Positions 1 to 11,994 of a stretch of 64,000 bases of DNA are shown in pieces (position 1 is the stretch's first letter; every line of letters starts with the position of its first letter). Source of the stretch: Heliopora coerulea (Eukaryota > Cnidaria > Anthozoa > Scleralcyonacea > Helioporidae); the NCBI GenBank assembly GCA_030142905.1, contig JASJOG010000016.1:616001-680000 (forward strand). The letters are read 5' to 3'. The translations under genes and the position numbers were made by a program. A model generated the notes under the pieces. It searched no databases, was not told where the DNA came from, and saw only the letters and a program-made list of their open reading frames with translations.

Positions 1-357
1 TTGAAAATTCCGCTTAGTGATTGGCTAAATCTTACGTCGTATTTCTCGTTAATCACTCACTGCTGAATATAACCGTTAAGGTATTAACGTAACATGGTGG
101 CTATTTATGTAAATATTGAAACGATATTTTTAAAACAACTCATTTACAATAGAGTTCGTGACTCTTTGCATCTCTCGATAGACCACTTATATTTTCAATA
201 TATTTTAGTTAAATAAGTTAGTGTGCTTCTATTGAATGTTCTGTTCATCAGTACAGCTAGTTGTTTAGACCTTCTGAGTTTGGAAAAGGAAATGGAGATT
301 CATTAATTACTCCAAATAAGGTTTTTTAGTGATTAATTACAAGAAAAAAAATTGCTA
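1..357. other. No gene seen
   Basis: AT-rich sequence with no convincing reading frame or repeat structure. It abuts the TA microsatellite. Confidence 0.5.
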
Positions 358-363
358 ATATAT

Positions 364-424
<61 letters not shown>
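358..424. repeat. TA dinucleotide microsatellite
   Basis: A run of TA with a few CA interruptions at its left end. It lies directly downstream, on the minus strand, of the LINE relic that follows and may have grown from that element's 3' tail. Confidence 0.95.
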
Positions 425-428
<4 letters not shown>

Positions 429-467
429 ATAAATTACCTACCTATAAAATTCATGTAGATACAAAGA

Positions 468-1190
468 TTAAAATATTGAAACTTTAAAATGGTAAAAATT
501 TAGGAAATTTAGAATCTTATATCCAACATTCTTCAAAAAACATATTTTTAGAGTACATTTAAAGATGTTTATATCATCAATATCCTTAATATAGTCTGGC
601 AGCCCCTTCCATAGTCCGACCGCTCTTGATAGGAAGGAACGCTGACCTGCAGCAGTTCTACGCAACGAAACATCTAACGCATTCTTATATATGTAGTCTG
701 TTGATTATGTATTTTTGATCTTAATATAAATCTGTCAACAAGGTATTTTGGAGCCTAGGAATTTAAGTTTATCCCTCATTAGATCATCCAGAAACTTGGA
801 TAATTGCCTATTATTGTTTGAAAATGTAAACAATCTGGCAGCCTTTATTTGAACGTTTGAAAATTGTCAGACAGTTCTTTACTACAGTTTCCCCATACTG
901 CACTGCTGTAATCAAAATACAAGAGTACAAGAGAATTATACCTAAGACCGTAAGCAATCTTTCAAATGGCACAAAGTGTCTGATTCGTTCAACTGCCTAT
1001 TTCCCCGGATATTTTTAGAAATTTTGTTTATATGATCTTTCTAAATTAAAGATTTATCTATTTCAATTCATGATATTTGTATCTTTTTTCTATTTTTAAG
1101 GGTCGCATGGTTTATTTCAATTTTAAACTGAAATCCAAGATGTCTTATTCGATGACAACTTCCTATTATTATATATTTAGTTTCAATGCA
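468..1190 (-). pseudogene. Non-LTR retrotransposon reverse transcriptase, C-terminal relic
   Basis: Reading the minus strand from about 1190 downward gives pieces typical of the C-terminal third of CR1/L2-type LINE ORF2: an IIGS block near 1150, then FDYSSAVWGNCSKE around 900, and the terminal AGQRSFLSRA...LW..LPD block in the open frame 468-665. The first two lie in a different phase from the last, so the copy is frameshifted as well as 5'-truncated. LINE ORF2 normally copies the element RNA at a nicked target; this remnant lacks the endonuclease and catalytic palm and cannot act. The family is known from conserved residues; clade assignment is inference. Confidence 0.75.
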
Positions 1191-1569
1191 TAAGCGTGTA
1201 AACGTTTGAATTGGGGAGTATCAAACAACACTGCGGCATTGTCTTTGGTAATGTGTTCTTACAATAGAAATTTTCTTTCAAAACAAAAGGAACGAATAAT
1301 TTGTAGTCCCTGGAGTTGTTTTCAACAGTGTCCTATTTCTACACAGTATTGTCATCGAGAACATTTTCACAGTTCCATGACTAAGCTTACACAGAATACA
1401 TAGAACGTTTAGAGTGTGTTAATCGTTAACATGCTGACCAGAGCTGATGAGAAGATCTTCAGAGACGTATATAATATTCACAATTCATTATAACGTCGGT
1501 AGAATGTTATTCTATTCAAATGGATGAATTTAAGCATAGTTTCCCTGCAATCGCTGACGATCGCCGGGT

Positions 1570-1700
1570 TGCTGAAATGGTGCAACTGAATGATCGCCAC
1601 ATAATCATTGTATGACAACTATATGATCGCTGTATGACCATTGAATGATTGCTGAATGACCACTGCATGATCGCTGTATGACAACTGTATGATCGCAATT
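1570..1700. repeat. Minisatellite, 22-bp unit
   Basis: About five imperfect tandem copies of a 22-bp unit, for example ATGATCGCTGTATGACCATT followed by GA. The repeat opens the small minus-strand frames here, which are therefore not genes. Confidence 0.8.
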
Positions 1701-2800
1701 TGTGTCCAATCCTCGCACGGCTTTCAAGAGGACGCGCATGTTTTGGAACTTACAGAGTTTAGAAAGATGCCTTGAGATCGTATATCTACCACGTTGAAAC
1801 AAGTTTACTGGTAAGTGTATCAAGCGAATGCACCTGTTTCTGATTTGTCATTATTTGAAGAAGACTACATCGCAGTTTTAACGGATTGACCAACTTATTT
1901 TAAATAAGCCAGTTTGTGATCATTGATGCAAAGAATCAAGTCTTGCTTCAAACAAAGGCGAGGATGTGAAAAAGAAAAGGTATGCTAGTTCTTTTTATTA
2001 AAAATTCTAAAACTTTTTTTTACTTTTCAGCCTAAAATGTATATTGATAGTTCATATTTTACAATTTTCAAAAGCGTCCAGAGCCTGAATTTTTTAATAT
2101 AGTTCTGTACTCCTGAAGGTCCCCAATTTTCTACGCCGAATCAAGCTATAACCCTTTGTACTTAAAATGTATGATGTGAATTTAGCAATTCAGAGATGTT
2201 TTGACTTCTTAGCATTTGAATTTTGTGTGGCATTGAAGCACAATGCATAATATAACCTGAATTAACTGACAGCAATTCAAATCTCCGCCGGCGAGAAAAG
2301 TATTTGCTGAGCTGAGCATTTTTGTACCAAAAACCTGCAGAATACTCTAACTGCAAACCATGAAAATGAAGGTAATTCGTAAATTCATTATACGGTTGCT
2401 TGTAAGCTTGATTTTTAACTGTACGTTTGTATATCTATCATCTGTTTAAAAATTATCAAACAGCTTAAGCCCTTGCATGGTAGCTTTACCTTTTGTTAAC
2501 TTTAGCTTTTGTAACCACAAAATAAATCACCATAGACCCCGCTTCGTAGCAATCAATACGTAATGACTGTAATTAATCATAATTTGAAAAATAAACATCT
2601 GTGAAAAATGTTTTACAATGCCACAGTATGTGTTTATACAATGTGCAAGTACTTTCTCAATGCAGAAGTTGTACCGTTTGCTCATGTTTCCTGCTCATCA
2701 TACTTTTCAACCTTATTTTGGTTTGTTTGAGTAAAATGGTGTTAACTGATCTATTTTTTGATGTTTTTGGCAAATGTTTCAAGTCTAAAAATCTTAGTAA
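1701..2800. other. No gene seen
   Basis: AT-rich sequence with only short unsupported frames. The frame open from 2601 is upstream extension of the following relic; conserved sequence begins near 2800. Confidence 0.5.
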
Positions 2801-4939
2801 TATGGACTGGAATCGGTGTATAATATGCCAGAAGGCGACAAGAAAACAACTACAATGCCATGCAAGATCGGCAAGGAAAGTTCCTGGAGGTGGCTGTGCA
2901 TCATTCGCCAAGAACGTTAGGGAGTTTAACGATCTTAGGGCACTTTCAGTGGGACTGGAAATTAATTCTCTAGTCAAAGGTTCTGGAATTGAAGAAACCT
3001 TCTTAAATCTCCGAACTTTGTGGCACAAATCATGTTGGGATCTTTTCAACAACACAAGGCTTGGTCGAGCTCAGAAAAGAGGAAGACAAGATGTTGTGGG
3101 ATACAAGAGTCCTGTCAAGACTAGACGTAGCATTGATTTGTCTTCTGGCAGCTGTACAAATAGTAACTGCTTTTTCTGCAACAAAACAGACTCAATGAAA
3201 AATCTCCACGAAGTTAAAGCTCACGAATTAGACCAGAAAATAAGAGATCTGGCACAACGGTTGAACGGTGGCAAACTGTTAGCAAAACTGTCATGTGGTG
3301 ATATGATAGCAATTGAAGCTAAATATCATTTACATTGTTTGACTACATTTTACAACCTTAAAAGAATTTTGGATTCGGATTCTGTTACCAAAACATCCCA
3401 AGAAAGCATTATAGAAGGAATGGCTTTCGCAGAACTTATCTCATAAATCTACGAAAATCGAATGGATCAAGACTTGGCAATGTTTACACTAGTCAATCTC
3501 GCCAAGCTACATACGTCAAAATGTCAAGAGTTGGGCCTTGAAATAGGGAAAGTTAACACGACAAGATTGAAAGAGAAGTTATTAGCGGAATTTCCTGACC
3601 TCAGTGCACACACAGAAGGCAGAGATGTCTCGATTGGCCTTGATCTGGAAATTAGGCTTGCGATGAAGAAATCATGGCATAAGTATGACTCAGACGCGTA
3701 CTATATCTCTTGAGCTGCAACCATTGTCCGAAGAGAAGTACTGCGACCCCAGTACCATTTTGATGGGACATTTTCTCAGAATTGCCAAAGCGAAGCCATC
3801 CCAGCATCCTTTCAAACTCTAGTGAACTTGATTCTTAAGGATCCAACCATCGATCAACAATCAGAAGAGAGAGTACCAAACCAAGCGGCTTTAAGCATAT
3901 CGCAACTGATTTGATCCAACTGTGTCAATCTTAATACAGGTTCGTGGACATCAGTCTGCCATGCAAGACAAAGAGAACAACATCTTCCAATTTACATAGC
4001 AATGAAAATCCACGGAGCAACAAGAACCAGAAGGCTTATTGATTCGATGTTTGATTTAGTCATTTGCATCTCATACGGCCGCTTTTATTGTCAACTGAAC
4101 TCGCAAATAGCGTTTGTGTTCGTTTTGAAAGCGACAATATTATCTGTCCACCTAAATTTAAAGATGGATTGTTTACCACAGCTTGGATAGACAACATTGA
4201 TCATAAACCAACTTCAACGAGCGCAAAGGGTTCCTTTCATGGAACAGACCATCTCTCTCATTCAGCACCCAACACGTGAAGTCCCCGGAAATGAACGACC
4301 AAGGATTACCTTGGACACAGGCCGTCCAGTGGGGAATTTGCCCAAACGAGTTGCGCAGCTACCATTAAAGTAACATGATATATTCCCTGTAACCATAAAT
4401 TCGAGTGATGCACCCTTATATGCCCCGAAAATACCGGAAGGATAAAGACTCATCCATTCGTGTCACCAAAAACTGAAGAAAAGTTAGGCGATTGGCTCCA
4501 AAATATTCAGCAGCAGTGTGGTAAAGGTAAACTGGAAAAAACGATAACATATCATGGGCAGCTTATCGTGCGGCACAAAGCGCGTTGTCGCCCTATGAGC
4601 CTGCCATCATATCACTTTTACAGATGTTCACTGAAAGCGCGCATTCATTGGCGATGATACAACATGCAAAGAATCTAGCCAAGTCAGCAGTGCTACACGT
4701 AATTCCTAGTCCGGTTCCAGCTCTCACAGTAGACCAGCCCCATGTATGGGGCTGGGAGAAGTATACTGACTCAAAGTAGAAGCCAAAATGGACAACTCTG
4801 CCACAGGCAAAGGACAGTTGCTATGGACTACTCCGTTGCGGGTGTAAGAAAGGGTGTAGAAGGGAATTGCAAATGTGTCAAGGCAAACGTAAACTGCACT
4901 GGCTTTTGTAACAGTGGAGGGAATTGCGCGGAAGCGTGA
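2801..4939 (+). pseudogene. Decayed cysteine-rich repeat family protein with CXC-like tail
   Basis: A long degraded coding region of a family that I recognise as multicopy in cnidarian genomes but whose function I do not know. The N-terminal part is open for about 215 codons (WNRCIICQ, WHKSC, CFFC and HCL cysteine/histidine pairs suggest zinc binding), is broken by TAA at 3444, continues in the same frame to a stop at 3711, then scatters over frames (VRREVL, FKDGLFTTA, LTVDQP blocks). The end, about 4830-4939, is a cysteine array (CGCKKGC, then after a frameshift CKC...C...C) like the CXC repeat of tesmin/TSO1 proteins. Multiple stops and frameshifts show it is dead. It could be a host multigene family or the accessory gene of a transposon; I see no transposase catalytic triad. 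Confidence 0.6.
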
Positions 4940-4944
4940 AAGCA

Positions 4945-5460
4945 AATATTTAGAGAATCAGGACACACGGAATGGCTGTCTTTTTAAGGTAAATCTAACT
5001 TAATCTTATAATGACATGCTTTGGACAGTAATTTTCCCAGCGCAAAATTTTGGCGCGTTTTGTTGTTAACTTTGTTAGTAGGAACTGTCGATTTTACATA
5101 GCATGGAACAAAATTAAAGATAATTACAATCATTTATGAAGTGTTATTCCTTAAAATATTTTGTAAAAACGAAAAATTTTTATGACCTGAAAGACACTTA
5201 AAAATTTTGCACCCGAATTATTTACTACAGTTTGTAGATCAAGAGCAAATTTTATGATAGCTAGCTTCTCGTACCATGGTTCGTAGTCATAGAATGATTT
5301 ATCACCGATTTATTACGATCTATTCTCCTTCGTCTCTTTCAAAAACACAATAAATATACATTTTAGAAGTAAAGATGGAACAGAGCTATTTGTTCGGATA
5401 AAGGACAAAGAATACCACAAAAGCAGAGCTTAACCCTAAAAAACAAATAGGAGAAACGAA
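4945..5460. other. No gene seen
   Basis: AT-rich spacer between the cysteine-rich relic and the R2-like fragment. No repeat or frame that I can support. Confidence 0.4.
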
Positions 5461-5461
5461 T

Positions 5462-5784
5462 CTAGATAGTCGACATAGCGTTGCCCATTGGAAGAGAGCC
5501 TCATACAAAAGTATGTGGAAAAACTAAGGAAATATCAACAACTGGCTTTTGAAACTCGTGAGAAAGGTCCAAGATTTAGGGTGAACGTTATGCCGTTGGT
5601 AATAGGTTCCTTTGGAGGTGAGTCGTCCTGGATAACAGTGCAAGTATTAAAGCTGATAGCGGGTGTGGGGGGGGGGGGGTGGAATGCGAAGAAAAGAACA
5701 GCGAGAGAAATGCAAAAGGTGGTGGTCATGAAAAGCGAAATAATTATGAGAAAAATAATGTCTGGAGATGTGCAGCCAGGTTAA
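5462..5784 (+). pseudogene. R2-like LINE, C-terminal endonuclease fragment
   Basis: Encodes VDIALP, then after a frameshift KLRKYQQLAFE and a V.PLVIGSFGG block, ending with REMQKVVV and IMRKIMSG. This is the C-terminal restriction-like endonuclease (RLE) region found in R2/NeSL/Dong-type LINEs, where a D-V/I-P motif is followed by a conserved K..Y..L helix. A run of ten G bases interrupts the alignment. It is a separate element from the next one because the endonuclease end precedes the next element's reverse transcriptase. Confidence 0.6.
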
Positions 5785-5899
5785 ATTGGGTCGCAGGTTT
5801 ACTAATTTGTTAAGGCTAACAACAATTATCAAGCCATAATCCAGTTAAATATTCAAAAGGCTAAGATGTTGTGCAGAGATATACTGAAAGACTGAACGA

Positions 5900-8059
5900 C
5901 ATCAAAATAAAAGTCGAGGATGTGAAAAAAAAAACCAGGTAAAAAAGACACGTGACTGGAAAAGTAGTGGACCAGATGGCGTACACGGCTACTGGATAAA
6001 GAACTTTGCAAGCCTCCTGAAAGAATTTCGGAACAGCTAAACATTTGTTCAGAGAATGGTGTAGTACCTGAGTGGATGACAAAAGGTCGAACATGCTTAA
6101 TACTGAAGTAAAGGTGGCCTAATATCGAAGTACCGCCCAATAAAGTGCTTGCCCCTGATGTGGATGCTTTTGACAGGGATTAATGGAGAAAGTAAGGACA
6201 ACCGTTTGGAAGAGAAGCAGATTCAACCACCAGAACAGAAAGGAGGTCGTAGAGGATGTAGAGGAACAAAGGACCAGCTTATGATTGATAAAAAAACGAT
6301 CCTCAAGAATTGGAGAAGGAGACCGACTAACCTTGCTGTATGCTGGATTGATTACTAAAAAGCTTACGATATGGTCCCACATTTGTGGATTAAGCAATGT
6401 ATAAATTGGTTTGGAGTTGCCAACAATATAAGAAGAACATTGGAGAACTCAATCAAGACATGGAGAGTTAAATTGACATCTGGAGGAAAAACATTGGAGA
6501 AGTAAAGATCAGGAGGGAGACATTTCAAGGAGACAATCAATCACTATAGCTGTTTGTGTTAACATCGATGCCCATGTCTATGGTGTTGAATACTACATGG
6601 ACAGGGTACCAGCTTGGGAAAAACAGAAGATGGATTAACCGCGCACCTTTCGTTCATGGATGACCTTAAACTCTAAGCCAAGAATGTGGCGGAGCTCGAT
6701 TTTCTAGTCCAGACAATAAGGGTTATTAGTGAAGATATCGGCAAAGAGTTTGGAATTCAGAAGTGTGCAATGGTGGCAATGAGAAGAGGACGAATGGTAG
6801 AGAATGAGGTTATTGATCTTCCCTAAAGAGAAACCATCAAAACATTGGACGAAAATAAAGGGTACAAATATTTAGGAAAATAAAGGGTACAAATGCTCAG
6901 AGGTGAATACTTTAGGAGAATGAAAAAGATTCTCAAGTTCAAACTGAATGCAGGCAATATAATCAAGGTGATTAACTCCCGGGCTGTGTCAGTCACAAAG
7001 TATGGGCAAATGAAGAACTAGAAGACATGGACAAAAGCACAAGGAAGCTACTTACTATCTATAAGTGCTTACACCAAAGAGATGATGTAGACTGGTTATA
7101 TTGGAAGAGGGTTGAAGGAGGGAAAGGATTGCTGAGTGTGGAGGACCTTGCCGAAATTGAGAAGTGTAACCTTGGATATTACCTCACTGAGACAGAGGAA
7201 GAGTTTCTGAAGGAGGTCAAGAAAGAAAACATTTTTAAAGACGAGGAAAACCCAAAAGGAAGAAAGGAAACCATCACAAATAGAAGAAATAAGGGTTGCT
7301 TGAAAAGAGGATACATCCTGTGCTTTGGAAAGCAACAAAGGAGGTAAGGGATGAGGAGGCAACATGGCAATGGTTAAGGAAACAGAAGGAATGATCAAGC
7401 AGCTCAAAATCAGGCCCTAAGAACCAAATGGAGGAGCACCATATTGACAAAGAGCTTGAAACTCCACCAACTTGCAGGATCTGTGGATTTGCAGGTGAAA
7501 CTGTCGAACATATAGTCTTGGAATACACTCCTATTGCTCAAAACGACTATAAGACTGTGGGACAAGATAAGATTGCTGCTGCGATACGCAGAGAGCTCTG
7601 TAAGAAGCATGGATTTGAATATCCGGAATAAAGCTACAACCACCGTATTGACAAGGAAAGCAGAGTATTGGAGAATGAGGTAGTGAAAATCCTACGAGAT
7701 TCCACCATCCAGAGTGAAAAGAATTAGAACACAAGAAACCAGATCTAGTCATACTGACCAAGAAAGAGAAGACCAAATATATAGTAGACGTAGTTTACCC
7801 TTTTGATACAAGGATTAAAGAGAGGGAAAGAACAAAGATAGACAAATATACAGACCTTAAGTACGAGTTATTAAAGGTGTGGAAAGGAGAAGTGACCAAG
7901 GTATTTATTCTGAATGTCGTCATAGGTCCCTTGGAAACGATGACCAAGAATGTGCAAGATCACCTGGACAAGCTGAAAATGGACAGTAGGATTAGGGATC
8001 TCCAGAAGGTCAAATTACTAGGAACGTCAAGAATCCTGACGAATGTCCTGGACTCGTAA
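5900..8059 (+). pseudogene. R2/Dong-like (RLE-type) LINE ORF2 relic
   Basis: A degraded reverse transcriptase plus RLE protein in plus orientation. In order: SSGPDGVHGYWIKNF near 5960, VPEWMTKGR near 6070, KDQLMIDKK near 6280, DY.KAYDMVPHLWI (motif A) near 6345-6395, the catalytic FMDD box at 6653-6664, FGIQKC near 6750, a CRIC...H zinc knuckle at 7470-7530 whose last cysteine is replaced by tyrosine, then the endonuclease motif VDVVYPFDTRI near 7785 with KIDKY and the terminal TNVLDS stop at 8057. Many frameshifts and stops; no intact enzyme. RLE-type LINEs cut at preferred sites, and the associated 3' tails here are TAA repeats. Confidence 0.8.
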
Positions 8060-8245
8060 TCTGACGTAAATATGCTGCGGGACGCAGCATGATGTCAGGT
8101 GCAACCGGTGTTAGACGGAGTAAATGTGGATAACAATAATAATTATTAATAGAATGCCGGGCGCTCCTAGCAGGCTGAGACTCCTTCCACCACACTTGAT
8201 TGGGTGGTGTGCAAGATTTTATAATGATGATAATAATAATAAAGT
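8060..8245 (+). repeat. R2-like 3' UTR with two TAA-type tails
   Basis: After the ORF stop an untranslated stretch ends in an ATAATAATT run (about 8130-8145). It is followed by a second 3'-UTR-like segment (CTGAGACTCCTTCCACCAC, 8178-8196) that ends in another GATGATAATAATAATAA run (8225-8242). Two successive tails suggest one element inserted at or beside the tail of another. Confidence 0.5.
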
Positions 8246-8404
8246 TCTCGGCGATGTCGTCTTCGCCTTTGCTATATCTGATTTTGCTCAACACACCGGC
8301 GCCCTCGATCAAGTTTTTAACGGTCAATTTAACGTCATCTTGACGTCCATGTCTTGTCTGTTGACGAACTATAAACTCCATTCCTTCTAATTTTAAATGT
8401 ATTT

Positions 8405-9262
8405 TTAAATAAGATCAAGTTCGATTTGACAAGTTTTCCGTCTGGGTGGTACTCGAAAAAGTTCTCTGAAGATGGCAGCCGTACAAGCCGCCCAACAGAC
8501 AATCCTTTCTCGGATAAAGTTGGACAGGTTGAGCAGGTTTGCAAAAAGTTTCTAAAGGAATAGGTGTTTTACGGAGAGTAAATGATGTAATTAGTAAAGA
8601 AAGTTTGGAAAGATTATATAGGACTTAATTGCTACCTCACTTTGATTATTGTTGCCTCGTACGGGACAACTGTGCAAACGAACTAAAAGCACGGATGCAA
8701 AAAACTACAGAACAAAGCAGCTTGTGTAATCACTGGAGACAATTACAACTCATCAGCGACCAACACTCCAATGAAATTGGGATGGAATACACTTGAATGC
8801 AGAAGGGATGAGCAGTTGTTGTCATTAGTTAATACATACATTTGTGGAAACTCACAATTAAGCCGCTTATTTAATGTGTTAAATCGAAATTTTAGAAGTA
8901 TTTAGAAGTGATTTAAGAAGCAATAATATTAAACTGTATTGACTCAAACCGAACACAAATGCCATGAAAAGAACTGTTAGGTATCGAGGTGCCATAATCT
9001 GGAACTCTTTGTCTCTGAAAACAATTAATTATGCATCTTATTTTAATAGTCAGTAGCCCTAAGTTTTACCATTTTTATTCTTGTACATAGTGTTTTAGCT
9101 GTATATATTAGGTTTTAATTGTAAATATATGCTCTTAATATCTCGTATATTACCACACGGCCCCGTGAAAAACAGTCCCTTGATGGATTGATGGGTCTAC
9201 CATGTCTAAAGATGTTTAAATTAATAAACAAATAAATAAATAAACAAATAAATAAATAGATA
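8405..9262 (+). pseudogene. CR1/L2-like LINE, 5'-truncated, with AAATAA tail
   Basis: Plus-strand blocks GVLRRVNDVISKESLERLY, PHFDYC followed by the DNCANEL block (8630-8690), LGWNTLE (about 8777) and a RYRGAIIWNSLS-like end near 8980 match the thumb and C-terminal portion of LINE ORF2, broken by several frameshifts. The 3' end is a run of AAATAA-type units (9215-9262), the expected simple-repeat tail. No endonuclease and no catalytic aspartates remain. Confidence 0.7.
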
Positions 9263-9264
9263 AA

Positions 9265-9750
9265 GTCAATCCAGAAGATCAAAGAGTACAAATACTGATA
9301 ATAAAATTAAACTTTCCGCTCCCGTAACTCCTGTTCTGTTTGTTTCTATCATCTCAAACTTCAGACCAGGACTAACTTCAAAATGATTAAAATTATGATA
9401 TTCGTTTTGCCTCGAATGAAAATTCAAAAATTTACATGACAATTTATGCTTGCTCGTTGTCCATATTGCAAAGAAACGAGAAAATTATGGAAACTTTAAA
9501 AAGATGTAATATAAAGTAACAATCATATGATTTAATATTTTGGAGGTGTGCTAATTGTGCCAGTCTGACAACTCGTGGAGTTTTGGTACAATTTTTCATA
9601 CAGTAATTGAGATGTAAATCCTTACTCGAACGCGCCATCACATGATCACCTTTTCTGTTTGCTCCTTTCCGAGACAACCAACTCATCGGCTACCTACATG
9701 TACGTAAAATGTTAACTTGGATGAGAGGGCGAATGACGTAATTTTTAAGC
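9265..9750. other. Probable intron and LINE flank
   Basis: No supported gene. On the minus strand this is the sequence downstream of the MARCH exon donor site. The 80-codon minus-strand frame at 9444-9686 shows no recognisable domain and I treat it as intronic noise. Confidence 0.4.
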
Positions 9751-9754
9751 CTAC

Positions 9755-10114
9755 CTGAGTGAGCACTTTCGTTCTTTTATCAATGATGATTTTCTGGTGA
9801 CACAGTTCGCAAGTATCTCTCATAGACGCTTTAAGCCAAGTGAGTAAACATGAGGCATGAACAAACTTGGCTGATCCAGTGCACTGGCATGGGGTAACGA
9901 GGATCTCGTCCCCAACACCGTGGCAAATGCGACAAATGCTCGCCTGCTCAGTCTCCTCGAGCTGCCTTTCTTTAGAAGCCATTTTGTCAGCCTTCTCAGC
10001 CAGATGCAGCTGCTGAAGCCCCTTCATCATGTCCAGTATCTGTTGTCTTTTATCTGCACAGGTACCAGATTCTCGGCAGTCATTCTCGAGTACACCTGTA
10101 CTAAAAGTTGCAAC
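9755..10114 (-). CDS. MARCH-type RING-CH E3 ubiquitin ligase, internal exon
   Basis: A 360-nt exon, phase 0 at both ends, bounded by a tattag acceptor (next base 10114) and a CAG|GTAGGC donor. It encodes 120 residues. Residues 61-105 form a RING-CH finger of the C4HC3 type: C61, C64, C76, C78, H86, C89, C102 and C105, with the conserved W93. This domain recruits E2 enzymes; MARCH proteins are usually membrane-bound E3 ligases that ubiquitinate transmembrane cargo. Spacing resembles vertebrate MARCH1/8 and MARCH2/3. The first 60 residues are charged (KADKMASKERQLEETE), perhaps helical. The transmembrane exons expected downstream are not found in this window. The hydrophobic minus-strand frame 10027-10263 just upstream is intronic, since it lies out of frame and before the acceptor. 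Confidence 0.8.
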
Positions 10115-10404
10115 CTAATAAAAAATATCAAAAGCATAAAAACTGCTGTCATTAGATTAGTCGATTGCAGATACAAGTGAACTGCAGGACTTTTGGATAT
10201 CCAATACATCAAAATACATTTGATGGAAAAACCAACAAGCTCAAACAGTATGATAAAAAACAAACTACGAAAAGAAGCAACTAGTTGACCAAAATATACG
10301 TAAAAATCCGAGACATCATTTCAGACTCGTTTTACATAAATTTTCATTTTAATTCTGCTCCTCAAGCGTTAATTTATCTTATCACTTGAACAAAGTCTGA
10401 GAAG

Positions 10405-10730
10405 CAATATGTAGGGAGCACAATTACTTCCTTTCGTGCTAGTTTTAATAACCATGAGAGTTCTTTGAATAGATTTGGGAATGTTCTGAGGAATGTCTAT
10501 GGAGAGCATTTATATTCCAGTCTTTTTAGTGAGTGATAAGCATGTTAGGAGATTATTGATGTTACGGACACAAGGGATTCTACAGTAAGAGAAGGTTTTG
10601 GATGAGTGAGTTGAACTGTTTAGCCCCTTAGGGACTTAATATGATGGACATGGAAATAATTTATTAACATACAAACTATATATTGGACCCTACCATCTTC
10701 ATTTTTGTAGACTGACGAAGGGGCTGCGCC
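10405..10730 (+). pseudogene. Penelope-like element GIY-YIG fragment
   Basis: Plus-strand frames read YVGSTITSFRASFNNHESS, then a GEHLYSSLFSE block and VTDTRDSTVREGF, the C-terminal GIY-YIG endonuclease of a PLE (Y.GST...RFNNH version), with frameshifts. The downstream hairpin CTGACGAAGGGGCTGCGCCC (10702-10721) resembles the 3' hairpins found next to other PLE tails in this window. Confidence 0.65.
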
Positions 10731-10829
10731 CATAAACGTTTTTAACTTTTTCAAAGAAAAAAAAAGTTCTCTAGAGCAAACCTCCAAATTTTTCATATTT
10801 GAACACTGGAGCCAACATATCATTTAACA

Positions 10830-11990
10830 TCTCTAAGTTTTCGTTGGCTAAATATGAAAGGAAGAACGAAATGGACTTCGTTTGAGAAGAGTAAGTTCTT
10901 GCGGCTGATCTCGCTTTCTGAAGTCATCTATATGGCTAGTAACATGACAATTCACTATTTGGACCTCAAACTTAGCCCCATGGCATATGCCCAACTGATC
11001 ACTTTTGCAGCGACGCTTTAACTTGGCTCTTTCAAACGAACATCTACAAAAGACGTCAGGGAACTTGAGCTGGCGCTTGTTACCCGGACATTTGCTGAGC
11101 AGTTCACTATAAACGACATTCTGTGCTGACGTTGAATGGACGCTGACTTGCAAGTGTGAATCGTATTTTCAATTCAAAAAATTGAAGTTTCTGGCAGCCA
11201 CTTAGCTGAGCTGCATATTTGACAGGTGTATATAAGAAGCCTTGAACTACAGGTTTTGGCGAACGGAATAGTTTTCTGATGTATCTTGCATGCAAACCAT
11301 TGTTTTGAGAAGCTTTCGGAAGTAGGTTTCGAACTTCATTCTACCGTAAGGGAGACTTCCAGCTGAAAAATTATCTCCTTTTGCATATTTGACCTACAAT
11401 TGTTTTCTCATGGATTTTAAAACTTCTCGGAAAAGTTTAAACTCGTCTTCATTGAGCAAATTTGACGTTTGAAGCCTTTGCGTTTAGGTGCTAGCGAATG
11501 CTTCATTGAAAAGCCGCAAGAGTTACGGGTTTGTACGCTTCGCCATTTTTCTTTTTTGCGTCTTCGAAAATGAACAAAACGGAAGGTTTAACTGTCAAAA
11601 AGATTCGTCTTTTACTTCCCTCAACTCGTACTTCAATCCACAGGAGTTGCACCAGGTTTGCTGGTATTTTGTTTTCTGTCTTGCATTTTCCGATTTTTGG
11701 TCATCAATAAGTTGGCAGAACTGGTTCATGTTTTCTTTGTTCATTTCGTCGGTTTCGTAATTCATTTCACCTTTAATTTGTCACAAAGTCTTGTACCTCC
11801 TGACGAATACTTAGTATAAATCTTTATCATAGCACTTTTAGACATTTGTAATCAATTTTGAGATAATGCAGACTTTCTAAATTATTTAAGACAAAATTTC
11901 AAAAAAAATGTTTTCAGTTATAAGTTGTCTGTAGTGCTGCTATCCAACCGGTAACCTATGAGAACGCTCCATTTTCAAGAAGGACAGTTT
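10830..11990 (-). mobile_element. Crypton-like tyrosine recombinase element, decayed copy
   Basis: Same family as the plus-strand copies at 38.5-51.6 kb, here inverted. From about 11,990 downward the minus strand reads the shared 5' region (GCGTTCTCATAGGTTACCGG), an ENMNQF/DQKSENA block, then YAAQLSG near 11,200, equivalent to the AQLSGH motif before the catalytic tyrosine of DUF3504-type recombinases, then a frame ending in a cysteine-rich stretch (CRCSFERAK). Frames are interrupted several times. If the MARCH exon pairing is right, this copy sits inside a MARCH intron. Confidence 0.55.
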
Positions 11991-11994
11991 GGCC

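Noticed and set aside
10027..10263. Hydrophobic 78-codon minus frame next to the MARCH exon, resembling membrane segments
   Set aside because: It spans the acceptor site and ends out of frame with the RING-CH exon; AT-rich intron translated in a hydrophobic frame.
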